Positions 1 through 8,091 of a stretch of DNA of 19,460 nucleotides are shown here, in pieces. The stretch is taken from contig JAJTHY010000081.1 of NCBI GenBank assembly GCA_021298045.1, forward strand, positions 1-19,460, read 5' to 3'. Position 1 is the stretch's first letter, and every line of letters starts with the position of its first letter. A program made the position numbers and the translations under genes. This DNA is from Candidatus Jidaibacter sp. Its GTDB lineage: Bacteria; Pseudomonadota; Alphaproteobacteria; Rickettsiales; Midichloriaceae. The notes under the pieces were generated by a model. The model worked only from the letters and a program-made list of their open reading frames with translations, was not told where the DNA came from and made no database searches.

Positions 1-132
1 ATAGATGCTGTGCTTTTTAGATAATACACTCTAATTTTATGACTATAATATCTCTAAGTAAAACCTATCTAAAATATAAAAAACTCCTAAATTATGTCGG
101 ACATTGTCCGACATAATAAACAAGCATTTTAG
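1..132. repeat. Left copy of a 132-bp direct repeat with a 27-bp palindrome
   Basis: Positions 4-132 are identical to 15807-15935; position 3 differs and positions 1-2 match again. The repeat is AT-rich and contains a perfect palindrome at 91-117 (13-bp arms, one-base centre), built from the 9-mers TGTCGGACA and TGTCCGACA. To its right lies a metallophosphoesterase gene whose 3' end it removes. To its left the window ends, so the true left edge is not known. The second copy continues into plasmid-like sequence. It may be a recombination site, a plasmid control region, or a duplication made during integration. Confidence 0.93.
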
Positions 133-370
133 AGCGTACATCATTTATGCCCCCACGATAATAATCATGGTTTCCAAGAACAAAATAAATTGGCTTTTGG
201 ATGGCGTTAGCCATTTCTTTCAGAATGGATTCTATAGATGGCGCTTCCGCGATATCACCGCTAATCATCACGCCATCGCCATCGGTTGCAATAAGCGTGT
301 GGTCAAAGTCTATCCTCTCGTTCTTTTCCAAGAAGTTAAGATGAACATCAGTGAGCCAGGTTAATTTCAT
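92..370 (-). pseudogene. Metallophosphoesterase, 3'-truncated by the direct repeat
   Basis: This is the N-terminal part of a calcineurin-like metallophosphoesterase, a family of two-metal phosphodiesterases and phosphatases. Numbered from the ATG at 370, the metal ligands appear in order: D8-x-H10 in TWLTDVHLNF, G38-D39 in MISGDIAEA and G66-N-H-D69 in LGNHDYYRG. About 80 native residues are followed by about 12 encoded by the direct repeat, then a stop. Family members usually have 240-300 residues, so the C-terminal histidine motifs are missing and the product should be inactive. The start lies 10 nt after the stop of the upstream ATPase gene, so the two probably formed an operon. An upstream in-frame start at 454 exists but would overlap the ATPase and adds nothing family-like. 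Confidence 0.85.
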
Positions 371-380
371 AAGTAATGGC

Positions 381-1820
381 CTAATTATCTTCCAAAAAAT
401 CTGCAATATCGACGATGCGATAAAAGTAAGGGTTTGTCGCAACGCTAGATGCAACAGCGCCTAAATGAAACAACACCGCAACTTTTGCAAACCCCTTAGG
501 AGTCTTGAGTCTTGATATCTTTTCTTGCATTTCATTAATAATATCGTTGTTAATTTCACGTTTTTTGAATTTGAATTCACAAATATACAAGCTGTTCGTT
601 TTGGTCTGAACCAAATAATCGATTTGACAACCTTGTTGAGTGGTTGTTTTTGTTTGTCTATAAGGTCCGCTACGTACAATATCAACGGGTGAAATGCCTA
701 ATTTTTGAAGCAACAGTGGACGGTTTTGTAAAAGTAATGCCTCAAGTTGTAGGCCCATATGCGTTTCAAATCCTGGCATGGTAGATAGATGTACTTGATC
801 GAATCCACCATCGGCAATAGCGCCCCGATTTGGCTCTATGACTTTGAGATAAAACCTCATATATGGGTCTGAGATTCTATATAAGCTTTGTTTTAAGGGG
901 TTTGCCGTTTTAAACGACCATAGTGACTGTTTAACAACAAAGCTTGCCACAATGAGATGGTCCATCATTTGGCTTAGAGTGCCGCTGTGAGCAAATTCTA
1001 TGCTCTGCCTTATTTCTGATAGAGTTCTTGCGCCATCTTTAAGACTATCTAAGATTTTCTTATATGTGGCACCCTTGCCATTAAAAAGATCATGAAAAAT
1101 ACGATCAAATTCGGTAACAAGTAATCCATTCTTTTCAAAGGCGAGCTGTTTGATGTTATCATCAGCCGTCATGCCGGGATTAAATTGCTCCAAATACCAC
1201 GGGACACCGCCAACAATGCTGAGCAACTTGTACATATCATAATGAGAAAGCTGCATGCCAAGCGTTCGTAAAAACTCTGCGCTTTCAGGAATGGATAGCG
1301 GCTCTAAGCTAATCGTTAAATTGACGCGCCCAAAAAATGCCGTGCTCTTTAAAATATTTTCTTCAATCCAAGTTGACACCGATCCACAAAACACAAGTAA
1401 CACATGCATCGTTTGCTTATCCCACCAAGCCTTGAGTTTAGGAATAAAACTTGGGTCTTTTGATCCCATCCACGAAATCTCATCAAGCAGGATGATGTCC
1501 CCAGGCTTAATATGGAGGCTCAAATGCTCAAAGGCATCACTCCAATCCAAGAAAGTCATGGGCGGGATTTTGAGCATCAATGCGAGTTGCCGTGCAAAAT
1601 TATCCCTTTGTTGTTGCGCGGAAATGCCATCTTCTGGAGCGAGTACTGCAAAACTCCAAAATGTTTGCGCGTTAGATATTTTAGCAAATTCGCCTATAAG
1701 CCTGCTTTTTCCAATTCTTCTTCGTCCTTTTACGACCACAAGGCTAGATGCTTTCTTCTTATACAGAGCTTTTAGGCGCTCTAGTTCGGCTTTTCGGCCA
1801 ATAAATACTGGATTGGAGAT
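381..1820 (-). CDS. Archaeal-type AAA+ ATPase with C-terminal nuclease-like (DUF234) domain
   Basis: A P-loop ATPase of the family often called 'ATPase predominantly from Archaea'. Counting from the GTG at 1739, Walker A is GRRRIGKS (5-12) and Walker B is IILLDEISW (D86-E87). The C-terminal domain carries a PD-(D/E)xK-like pattern, D374 in QIDYL and E388-x-K390 in CEFKFK. The family's N-terminal segment, NPVFIGRKAELERLKALY, is encoded upstream of that GTG in the same frame, so the gene should start near 1820. No ATG, GTG or TTG lies between the in-frame TAG at about 1847 and the GTG. An ATC at 1820 follows a GAGG, so either a rare start codon is used or the start was lost. The product has about 479 residues if begun at 1820 and 452 from GTG. 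Its biological role is unknown; relatives are linked with mobile elements and DNA-end processing. Confidence 0.8.
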   Translation of the reverse strand: MSNPVFIGRKAELERLKALYKKKASSLVVVKGRRRIGKSRLIGEFAKISNAQTFWSFAVLAPEDGISAQQQRDNFARQLALMLKIPPMTFLDWSDAFEHLSLHIKPGDIILLDEISWMGSKDPSFIPKLKAWWDKQTMHVLLVFCGSVSTWIEENILKSTAFFGRVNLTISLEPLSIPESAEFLRTLGMQLSHYDMYKLLSIVGGVPWYLEQFNPGMTADDNIKQLAFEKNGLLVTEFDRIFHDLFNGKGATYKKILDSLKDGARTLSEIRQSIEFAHSGTLSQMMDHLIVASFVVKQSLWSFKTANPLKQSLYRISDPYMRFYLKVIEPNRGAIADGGFDQVHLSTMPGFETHMGLQLEALLLQNRPLLLQKLGISPVDIVRSGPYRQTKTTTQQGCQIDYLVQTKTNSLYICEFKFKKREINNDIINEMQEKISRLKTPKGFAKVAVLFHLGAVASSVATNPYFYRIVDIADFLEDN

Positions 1821-2681
1821 GGAGACCTCTATTGCGCTTAAGATACACTATATCATATCTCGAGCATGATACTAAGTCAATAATAAATGCTCAAGATGAG
1901 GTTTTTATCTTCTTGAGATTAGATGATACTACACATCATGTCCTCTAGGTTTAATATTTCGGTACCTATGGGACATATCATGTTCTAATAGTGACGAAAT
2001 TTATCACAAATAGGTCACGGCATGCCTGTAAAGTTACATATAGCGTAATTTTAGGGACATGTTGCATGTACTTAACATCACGAAAATAGAGATTTTAAGG
2101 ACACGATAAACTTTTACAGAGAATCCAAAATCGTTCATTTGACCTTCTCCAAGTACGCATCTATAATAGCAACAGAGAGTGAAAACATGACCATACCACC
2201 GCAGTTTGGAGTTGGTTAGGTTACAGTAAACTGATCTCCGCCATTTTACGAGCTCAGAACTTTTTGGGCTCCATTTTTCAACTCCCCAAACTCCCCTCTG
2301 AACTCCAGTATTCATAGGCTTTAGCGCGTTTTAGGTGCTCGACACATGCGTACTTAGAGAATCACAAAATCACCGATTTTACCCCAAAATCTCCCTTTTT
2401 GCTCTCTGTTTCTCCGTTACATGCGAACGTCTGTCGTCAAGGTACGCATGTCCAGAACCCTTGATTTTACTGGGCTTTCTGAAAATGGGTCTCGAGGTTC
2501 GTTGTTGGGGTGGAGAATGGCGGGCATACCCGTAGAGCGAGAATTTTCTGCTGAAATGCACCTAATGTGATAAAATTATACTGGGGAATTACTAAGTAAA
2601 TCCGTGTGTTATTTAAATAGATTAAAGCTTGAAATTAGACAAAATTAGGGGTAACTACCTTCTACATTGTGGGAACAGAAC
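1821..2681. other. Gene-poor spacer holding a ~370-bp interspersed repeat
   Basis: I see no convincing gene here. Short open frames exist within the repeat on both strands, but their translations have no family resemblance, and the same region is kept as DNA rather than as a reading frame in the second copy. A 7-bp inverted repeat, CTCAAGA/TCTTGAG, lies near 1889-1917. The stretch just before the acetyltransferase (2562-2681) is AT-rich and should contain its promoter, which I could not place. Confidence 0.6.
2192..2560. repeat. Copy A of a ~370-bp non-coding interspersed repeat
   Basis: This matches about 12490-12857 in the same orientation. The core at 2300-2475 is nearly identical to 12591-12770, and both ends fade gradually. 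Inside is an inverted pair, ACATGCGTAC (2344-2353) and GTACGCATGT (2442-2451), kept in both copies, with a related ACATGCGAAC between them near 2419-2428. The left end holds a CCACC...GGTTGG hairpin-like motif, also kept. No open frame is shared by the copies. It could be a MITE-like element, a structured RNA, or a genome-wide intergenic repeat. Confidence 0.85.
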
Positions 2682-3449
2682 ATGATTGACTTGATAAATT
2701 TATACCGCCAAGCCGAAGACTACTTTTTCAGAGGCATTGCCTCAAAATGCTTAGAATTAGGCGATGGGGCTAATGCTTATATGACCGGCGGTGCTGAACT
2801 CAATTTTATTTACATTACAAGAAATACAAACGCTCTGGATAAAATTTTAATCCAAGGAAAGCAGTTTTTCGACCAGGATAACCTCTCTTTTGATGTAATC
2901 ATTCCACAAGAATTATGCACGCCTCAAATGGCAGATATTTTAAATACCATGGGTTACCCCCAGAAAAGCAAATCAGTTTCAATGGTTGTGGACTTAGATA
3001 GATTTGCAACTGACCAAACTGCGGGTTTTGATTCTGAAACTACGATCAAACCGAATGATGATCAATTAAATGACTGGATGATGCCATTGATAGGCGCATT
3101 TGAATCTACTTTTGAAATTTGTTCGATCTATGCAAACACCCATACAAATGCCTTAAAAAAGAATGTTAATTTTCGCCATTTCAGCTTATACAAACAGGAA
3201 AAACCAATCGCATCAATTACCCTATCAATGCATGACGACACCATTGCAAGAATCGACGATGTGGGCACCCTACCTGAGTTTCAAGGCAAAGGATATGCAA
3301 CGCATCTCATGCGTTATGTGCTATCAGAAGCCAAAAGATTAGGCGCTCGCCATTGCTTTTTAGAATCATCAGATTCAGGGCTTGGGGTCTATCAAAAACT
3401 TGGGTTTGACCCTCTGTTTAAAAACAATATTTATTTGAGGAAAGCATGA
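2682..3449 (+). CDS. GNAT-family N-acetyltransferase
   Basis: The C-terminal ~130 residues form a Gcn5-related acetyltransferase domain. The acetyl-CoA pyrophosphate loop is FQGKGYATHLMRYVL (Q/R-x-x-G-x-G/A), preceded by the strand IARIDDVGTLPEF and followed by RLGARHCFLESSDSG and VYQKLGFDPL, the usual motif B. The N-terminal half resembles other two-part GNAT proteins but has no clear substrate signature. I chose the ATG at 2682 because GGGA lies 7 nt upstream; a TTG at 2667 in frame is a poorer alternative. A related kinase-type resistance gene starts 25 nt downstream on the same strand, so the pair may be co-transcribed. The substrate (amine, antibiotic or protein) cannot be told from sequence. 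Confidence 0.85.
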   Translation: MIDLINLYRQAEDYFFRGIASKCLELGDGANAYMTGGAELNFIYITRNTNALDKILIQGKQFFDQDNLSFDVIIPQELCTPQMADILNTMGYPQKSKSVSMVVDLDRFATDQTAGFDSETTIKPNDDQLNDWMMPLIGAFESTFEICSIYANTHTNALKKNVNFRHFSLYKQEKPIASITLSMHDDTIARIDDVGTLPEFQGKGYATHLMRYVLSEAKRLGARHCFLESSDSGLGVYQKLGFDPLFKNNIYLRKA

Positions 3450-3474
3450 GTGCTGATATTGGGGTACAAAGACC

Positions 3475-4488
3475 ATGCTAATAAAACCTGATCTTAAATA
3501 TGAAAAAATCATTACGTGTTTACGGGATGCCTATGGTCTGACTATAGAAAAAGTAGTATTTTTGCCTCTTGGTGCTGATTTCAACACAGCTGTTTATCGC
3601 ATTACAACAAATAACGGATCAGATTATTTCCTCAAATTAAGGAGTGGTGAATTTTTAGAAGCCTCGGTATCAGTTCCAAAATATCTGGCTGATCTGGGTA
3701 TCAAACAAGTGATCTCTCCTCTTGCAACCAAGACAGAGCAACTTCGGACAAGCTTGGAATCCTTCAAGGCAATTCTCTACCCTTATGTGGAGAGGCATAA
3801 TGGTGTGGACGCTAAACCATCAGATGATCACTGGGTTCAATTTGGGGCGGCCATTAAAAAGCTTCATAGCGTTGATATTCCAAACGCTCTAACAAGTGGC
3901 ACACCGCGGGAAACATTCTCTTCCAAATGGCGAGAAACCGTCAAATCATTTCTTGGGCGCATTGAAAACGAGGTGTTTGAAGAGCCTGTCGCTGTAAAAA
4001 TGGCCGCGTTCCTGAAATCCAAAAGGTGCGAAATACTTAAACTTGTGGAACGCGCTGAAGAGCTTGCGATTACGATCCAAAAACAGCCCCTCGAATATAT
4101 TTTATGCCACGCAGATATGCATGGCTGGAACTTGATTGTTGATAAAGAAGGAGCCCTTTATATTGTTGACTGGGATACGCTCATCTTTGCCCCCAAGGAG
4201 CGAGATCTGATGTTTGTTGGCGCTGGCATTTGGGATAGTGGCCTGACAGCCGCCGAAGAAGAATCACTATTTTATCAGGGCTATGGCCAAACAAAGATAA
4301 ATCAGGATGTCCTTTGCTACTATCGTTTTGAGCGTATTATTCAGGACATCGGCGACTATTGTGAATACATCTTTCTGTCTGATGAAGGTGGTGACGATCG
4401 GATGCAATGCTTTGAACACTTGCAACCTGTTTTTCTGCCGAATGGTGCAATAGAGAGAGCTTATCAGGCGGATAAGAATAGCCCCTAA
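3475..4488 (+). CDS. APH(9)-like phosphotransferase (spectinomycin phosphotransferase family)
   Basis: A 337-residue protein with the aminoglycoside phosphotransferase fold. The catalytic loop is CHADMHGWNLIVD (H212, D214, N219) and the metal-binding segment is IVDWDTLIFAPKERDLMFVG (D232, D234). The last stretch, together with the N-terminal pattern K-P...GADFNTAVYR...YFLKLRSGEF and KWRETVKSFL, recalls Legionella pneumophila APH(9)-Ia, about 331 residues, which phosphorylates spectinomycin. That resemblance is from memory and not from an alignment, so a different small-molecule kinase role remains possible. The gene ends 12 nt before the stop of the convergent marR gene, with no obvious terminator between. 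It probably shares a transcript with the preceding acetyltransferase gene. Confidence 0.82.
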   Translation: MLIKPDLKYEKIITCLRDAYGLTIEKVVFLPLGADFNTAVYRITTNNGSDYFLKLRSGEFLEASVSVPKYLADLGIKQVISPLATKTEQLRTSLESFKAILYPYVERHNGVDAKPSDDHWVQFGAAIKKLHSVDIPNALTSGTPRETFSSKWRETVKSFLGRIENEVFEEPVAVKMAAFLKSKRCEILKLVERAEELAITIQKQPLEYILCHADMHGWNLIVDKEGALYIVDWDTLIFAPKERDLMFVGAGIWDSGLTAAEEESLFYQGYGQTKINQDVLCYYRFERIIQDIGDYCEYIFLSDEGGDDRMQCFEHLQPVFLPNGAIERAYQADKNSP

Positions 4489-4500
4489 TCCATATTCTCA

Positions 4501-4938
4501 CTACTGCAAATTGTTAAAACACTCAAGAAGCAGTTTTTCAAGAAGTACCTGATGCTCCGCGCTTACCGTAGCTAGCATACGAGATTCAACAGCGCATATC
4601 ATGTTATGAGCTTGCTGAACAACTTTCATGCCTTGTTTTGTTAATTCTGTGCACAAAATCCTGCCGTGCTGTGGATCGCTTTTTCTTTTCACTAAGTGCC
4701 TTTTTTCTAAATTAGAGACGATACCATGCATGGTTTGAGCGGTGATAAATGCAGACCGTGCAAGTACTGCATTAGATATGCCAGGCCTGAGCTCTAATTG
4801 CGCCAGGACAGCATATTGTGGCGTTGTCAGATCAAGGGCTCTTAAAGCTTCGTCCATGCGAAGGCGTAAGCTATGTTGCGTCTGTTTTAGTTTATAACCT
4901 AATAAGCTTGCGACATTTATTTCTTTAGAGATTGACAT
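4501..4938 (-). CDS. MarR-family transcriptional regulator
   Basis: A 145-residue winged-helix repressor of usual family length. The recognition region reads TPQYAVLAQLELRPGISNAVLARSAFITAQTMHGIVSNLEKRHLVKR, split here by structure into a helix, the HTH (about 55-78) and the start of the wing; the wing continues as KSDPQHGRILCTEL. Dimerisation helices lie at both ends. The start is the ATG at 4938, with AAGGG 8-9 nt upstream. It is divergent from the SnoaL-like gene across a 65-bp spacer that holds an AT-rich tandem repeat, the usual arrangement for a MarR protein that controls itself and its divergent neighbour. The inducer is unknown. Confidence 0.88.
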   Translation of the reverse strand: MSISKEINVASLLGYKLKQTQHSLRLRMDEALRALDLTTPQYAVLAQLELRPGISNAVLARSAFITAQTMHGIVSNLEKRHLVKRKSDPQHGRILCTELTKQGMKVVQQAHNMICAVESRMLATVSAEHQVLLEKLLLECFNNLQ

Positions 4939-5003
4939 ATCAGCACCCTTACATTATATTATATTATATTATCAGCGTGCTTATACTATAATAGGAGTTC
5001 GAT
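4939..5003. promoter_or_regulatory. Divergent marR / SnoaL-like promoter region with ATATT tandem repeat
   Basis: Positions 4953-4972 consist of four copies of a 5-base unit (ATTAT/ATATT), followed by TATACTATAAT near 4982-4992, a -10-like sequence for the rightward gene, and the ribosome binding site TAGGAG at 4992-4997. The repeat is largely self-complementary and sits where a MarR dimer would block both promoters. The operator assignment is inference. Confidence 0.5.
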
Positions 5004-5393
5004 ATGAATACAACAAATTTTGAAAGTGATAATAACTTAAAGTCTGCGGAAAACTATTACAACGCCATGCTTGCAAAAGACTTTGATAAGATGACGAGCT
5101 ATCTGCACGATAATGTTCATTTTATCGGGCCACTCGCAGAAATGCATGGAAAAGACGCAGTTGTTTTAGCTGCAAAGAATTTCGGCGGGATATTACAAGA
5201 TATTCAAATTAGGTCGCGATTTTCATCGGGTAATCAAATTATGTTTGCCTACGATATGATTGTTCGGCCGCCCATTGATAAATTCAGGGCAGCAGTACTC
5301 ATGGAATTTACAGATCGGCTTATCTCTAAAATCGAGCTATTTTATGACGCCAGCCCCTTTGAAGAAAAGAAAAGTGAAATTTTCTCACAATAA
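5004..5393 (+). CDS. SnoaL-like / NTF2-fold protein
   Basis: A 129-residue protein with the pattern of small NTF2-fold (SnoaL-like, 'nuclear transport factor 2 family') proteins. It has an N-terminal helix with AENYYNAMLAKDFDKMTSYL, then DNVHFIGPLAEMHGKDAVVLAAKNF, then beta strands ending in VLMEFTDRLISKIELFYD. Members are isomerases, hydrolases or ligand-binding proteins, and no catalytic residue can be assigned here. The start at 5004 has TAGGAG 7 nt upstream. Divergence from marR suggests that it is the regulated target. The stop is followed by a small inverted-repeat element rather than by a direct operon partner. Confidence 0.78.
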   Translation: MNTTNFESDNNLKSAENYYNAMLAKDFDKMTSYLHDNVHFIGPLAEMHGKDAVVLAAKNFGGILQDIQIRSRFSSGNQIMFAYDMIVRPPIDKFRAAVLMEFTDRLISKIELFYDASPFEEKKSEIFSQ

Positions 5394-5411
5394 CAGTGTT
5401 ATACTGTAAAG

Positions 5412-5534
5412 TGTCGCTTGAGGTGAGTAAATTAAAAATAAAAAATCAATGCCTGAATTTCGGTCGCACGATTTCCTGGAATCGTTATAGTAACCCTATA
5501 GCGATAAGTGATTATGCTTCTAGCTCAAGCGACA
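5412..5534. repeat. Small element with 11-bp terminal inverted repeats
   Basis: TGTCGCTTGAG at 5412-5422 and its exact reverse complement at 5524-5534 bound a 123-bp stretch with no gene. A hairpin (ACGATT/AATCGT, 5468-5473 and 5480-5485) lies near the middle. No clear target duplication is seen. It may be a miniature transposable element or a regulatory stem upstream of ada. Confidence 0.5.
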
Positions 5535-5550
5535 TTAATGTAGCATATAA

Positions 5551-6600
5551 ATGATAACAGACGGGCAAAAACAAGAATTCTATCAAGCGCTCCTTGATAA
5601 GGATGCAAACTCAGAGGGTGTATTCTTTGTAGGTGTAAAGACAACGGGAGTATTTTGTCGTCCTACATGTCCAGCACGAAAACCAAAATTTGAGAATTGC
5701 GAATTCTATAAAACAGCACAAGAAGCATTGCTGGCATCATTTATGCCATGTATGCGCTGCCGCCCCCTTTCTCATCCAAACCAGGTATCGGATTTAGTTC
5801 GCAGACTCGTTGATGCCGTTGAAGCAGATCCATCAAAACGCTGGAAGACCTGCGATTTTGAAGAGTTATCAGTGGATAGCTCAACAGCCCGTCGTCAGTT
5901 CAAGAAACGCTTTGGAATGACGTTTGTTGAATACGCAAGAGCAAGACGGATGGGGCTGGCGATGAAACAAATACGCGCGGGAGATGCTGTCATTGATGCC
6001 CAACTGAATACAGGATATGAATCCAGTAGTGGGTTTCGAGATGCTTTTTCTAAAATTATGGGAGCGCCGCCAACAAAATTCGAGCAACACCGTACAATTC
6101 TAAAAGCCTCTTGGATTGATACAAAGCTCGGGCCTATGATTGCAATTGCTGATGAGGCTGGTCTTTACCTTTTAGAATTTGTTGATAGACGCGGTTTAGA
6201 GCGTGAGGTTGAAAGGCTTAGACTCAAAACAAAAGCAGCTATTATCCCAGGTGTAACAGATCCAATTAAATCTATTACACTTGAACTGGAGTCTTATTTT
6301 GAAGGAAAAATCAAAGAATTCAACACACCTCTACATCTTCTAGGCAGCCCCTTTCAGAAGCTTGTTTGGGATGAGCTCATGCGTATTCCTTATGGTCAGA
6401 CACGAAGTTATATGGCTCAAGCTGAAGCTATTGGCAAGGCCAAAGCTTACCGCGCGGTTGCAAATGCCAATGGAGCTAATCAACTCGCTATTGTCATTCC
6501 ATGTCACCGTATCATTAATAGTAATGGTGATCTTGGTGGATATGGCGGTGGAATTACGCGCAAACAATGGCTGATTGAACACGAGAAACAAGGATTATAA
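5551..6600 (+). CDS. ada: Bifunctional Ada: DNA alkylation sensor/regulator and O6-methylguanine-DNA methyltransferase
   Basis: The three domains of E. coli Ada are present in order. The zinc domain has four cysteines, C36 and C40 (FCRPTC) and C67 and C70 (PCMRC); the first is the expected methylphosphotriester acceptor. An AraC-type HTH spans about 80-180. The C-terminal methyltransferase has the acceptor C318 in VIPCHRII, with the family helix PYGQTRSYMAQAEAIG and the loop GGYGGGITRKQWLIEHE. The length of 349 residues is standard (E. coli 354). The start at 5551 has no strong ribosome binding site. The next gene begins 1 nt after the stop, and an AlkD-like gene follows, so an adaptive-response operon activated by methylated Ada is likely. 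No canonical Ada box was identified. Confidence 0.96.
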   Translation: MITDGQKQEFYQALLDKDANSEGVFFVGVKTTGVFCRPTCPARKPKFENCEFYKTAQEALLASFMPCMRCRPLSHPNQVSDLVRRLVDAVEADPSKRWKTCDFEELSVDSSTARRQFKKRFGMTFVEYARARRMGLAMKQIRAGDAVIDAQLNTGYESSSGFRDAFSKIMGAPPTKFEQHRTILKASWIDTKLGPMIAIADEAGLYLLEFVDRRGLEREVERLRLKTKAAIIPGVTDPIKSITLELESYFEGKIKEFNTPLHLLGSPFQKLVWDELMRIPYGQTRSYMAQAEAIGKAKAYRAVANANGANQLAIVIPCHRIINSNGDLGGYGGGITRKQWLIEHEKQGL

Positions 6601-6601
6601 A

Positions 6602-7375
6602 ATGACAAATCAATTAGAACATGCAAATTTACTAAAAAGCCTGCACATCAAGGGATCTCCGCTTGTTTTATTCAACGTATGGGATGCAGGAAGCGCCATA
6701 GAAGCTTCAAAAGTTGGGTTAAAAGTAATTGGAACAAGTAGCTGGTCAGTTGCAGCTGCGCATGGTTATGAAGATGGGCAGGAATTGCCTTTTGACCTCT
6801 GCCTCGCGAATATTGATAGGATCGTTAGAGTTGTTAATCTTCCTGTCACAGCTGATATAGAAGCTGGTTATGGCCAAACTCCAACAGACGTACAAGAGAC
6901 GGTCGCAAAAATAATAATGGCAGGCGCTGTTGGCATAAATCTTGAAGACCAAATTATCGGGACAGATGCACTTTATTCTTGTGATGATCAATGTGAGCGT
7001 ATTAAGGCTGCAAGAATGTCAACACAAATTCCAATATTTATCAATGCAAGGACGGATATTTTTCTGAAAATTACACCTGAAAATCATAGTGATAAGCATT
7101 TAGAAGAAGCCTTATTTCGAGCAGCTGCATATGCCAACTCAGGAGCAGATGGTTTCTTTGCCCCTGGACTTACAGACGAAAAATTGATCAAAAGATTATG
7201 TGATTTATCACCAATACCGATCAATATCATGATAACTCAAAATGGCCCGACACCTAAAAGACTTGCAGAATTGGGCGTGTCTAGAATTAGTTATGGCCCC
7301 ATTCCCTACTTTCAGGTGATTGAAAGTTTTAAGTCCGGAGCCCAAAAAGCCTTAGAAATGAGTGCTTATATATGA
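6602..7375 (+). CDS. PEP mutase / isocitrate lyase superfamily protein
   Basis: A 257-residue TIM-barrel protein. Visible family motifs are FNVWDAGSA near the N-terminus, VTADIEAGYG (D85, E87), GINLEDQ (E115, D116), INARTDIFL and the late barrel strand GADGFFAPGL. The KKCGH loop of isocitrate and methylisocitrate lyases is missing; this group of short proteins is usually annotated 'isocitrate lyase/phosphoenolpyruvate mutase family' and its reaction is mostly unknown. The ATG at 6602 has AAGGA within the end of ada and lies 1 nt after the ada stop; the stop overlaps the next start by 4 nt (ATGA). Such tight coupling to two alkylation-repair genes is odd for a carbon-carbon lyase. Confidence 0.85.
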   Translation: MTNQLEHANLLKSLHIKGSPLVLFNVWDAGSAIEASKVGLKVIGTSSWSVAAAHGYEDGQELPFDLCLANIDRIVRVVNLPVTADIEAGYGQTPTDVQETVAKIIMAGAVGINLEDQIIGTDALYSCDDQCERIKAARMSTQIPIFINARTDIFLKITPENHSDKHLEEALFRAAAYANSGADGFFAPGLTDEKLIKRLCDLSPIPINIMITQNGPTPKRLAELGVSRISYGPIPYFQVIESFKSGAQKALEMSAYI

Positions 7376-8091
7376 ATCTGATTATGCAAATCAAAGACAT
7401 CTTGCTAAATTCAATTAGCGTCCCGCCCCACAAAGCTGCTGCATTTTTTAAAACAGGTGTAGGGCACTATGCAGCAGGGGACGAATTTATAGGTGTGACC
7501 GTTACAAATTTACGCAAAATCGCCAAAAATTTTATGCTCTTAACGCTTGATGATTTGCAAGTTTTACTTGCGTCAAAGATCAATGAAGAACGATTACTGG
7601 CGCTGATAATTTTAACCAAGCAATATCAGAATGAAGATGATCAGGGTAAAGAAAGGCTTTACCAATTTTATATGCAAAATCTAAAATATGTAAATAATTG
7701 GAATCTTGTAGACGCCTCTGCTCACTTAATTATAGGCGCTCATATTTGGGATAAAGACAGAAGTTCATTACTTAATCTGGCAACATCAGAAATCTTATGG
7801 GAACGCAGAATCTCTATCGTATCAACATGGTATTTTATCCGTAAAAATGACTTGGCATGGACTTTCAAGATTGTCTCACTTCTGCTACTCGATACCCATG
7901 ATCTTATCCATAAGGCGGCTGGATGGATGCTTCGCGAAGCAGGGAAACGAGATCAAGCGCAGCTTGTAACATTTTTAGATCAACAATTGCACACCATGCC
8001 AAGAACTATGCTCAGATATGCAATCGAGAAGTTTCCAGAAAACATGCGAAAAAGTTATTTGATGAAAAAAATATCTAACCGCTCATCATGA
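7372..8091 (+). CDS. AlkD-like DNA alkylation repair protein (HEAT-repeat glycosylase)
   Basis: A 239-residue, all-helical protein of the AlkC/AlkD family, DNA glycosylases that remove alkylated purines without flipping the base. The conserved surface is visible: NNWNLVDASA (W110, D114), LWERRISIVSTWYFIR (R145-R146, W153) and DTHDLIHKAAGWMLREAGKR (W185), which matches the AlkD DNA-binding residues as I recall them. The start codon overlaps the preceding stop by 4 nt, and its own stop overlaps a further small ORF in the same way, so it is the third gene of the ada operon. Reversal by Ada and excision by AlkD would cover complementary alkylation lesions. Confidence 0.9.
   Translation: MNLIMQIKDILLNSISVPPHKAAAFFKTGVGHYAAGDEFIGVTVTNLRKIAKNFMLLTLDDLQVLLASKINEERLLALIILTKQYQNEDDQGKERLYQFYMQNLKYVNNWNLVDASAHLIIGAHIWDKDRSSLLNLATSEILWERRISIVSTWYFIRKNDLAWTFKIVSLLLLDTHDLIHKAAGWMLREAGKRDQAQLVTFLDQQLHTMPRTMLRYAIEKFPENMRKSYLMKKISNRSS

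Noticed and set aside
1..132. Direct repeat as a simple assembler end-overlap
   Set aside because: An exact k-mer overlap would have no mismatch at position 3 and the lengths do not fit neatly; still, the left copy lies at the window edge, so an artefact is not fully excluded.
104..364. Plus-strand open frame opposite the metallophosphoesterase
   Set aside because: It is antisense to a gene with all family motifs and has no ribosome binding site or recognisable product.
1255..1869. Long plus-strand open frame opposite the AAA+ ATPase
   Set aside because: The opposite strand carries Walker A and B motifs; this frame is a low-complexity Ser/Leu-rich shadow.
2034..2561. Short open frames on both strands within repeat copy A
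   Set aside because: Translations are Cys/Trp-rich without family pattern, and copy B does not keep the frames, so the conserved unit is DNA or RNA rather than protein.
6602..7375. Calling the lyase-type protein a true methylisocitrate lyase
   Set aside because: The KKCGH catalytic loop is absent and no methylcitrate-cycle genes are nearby.
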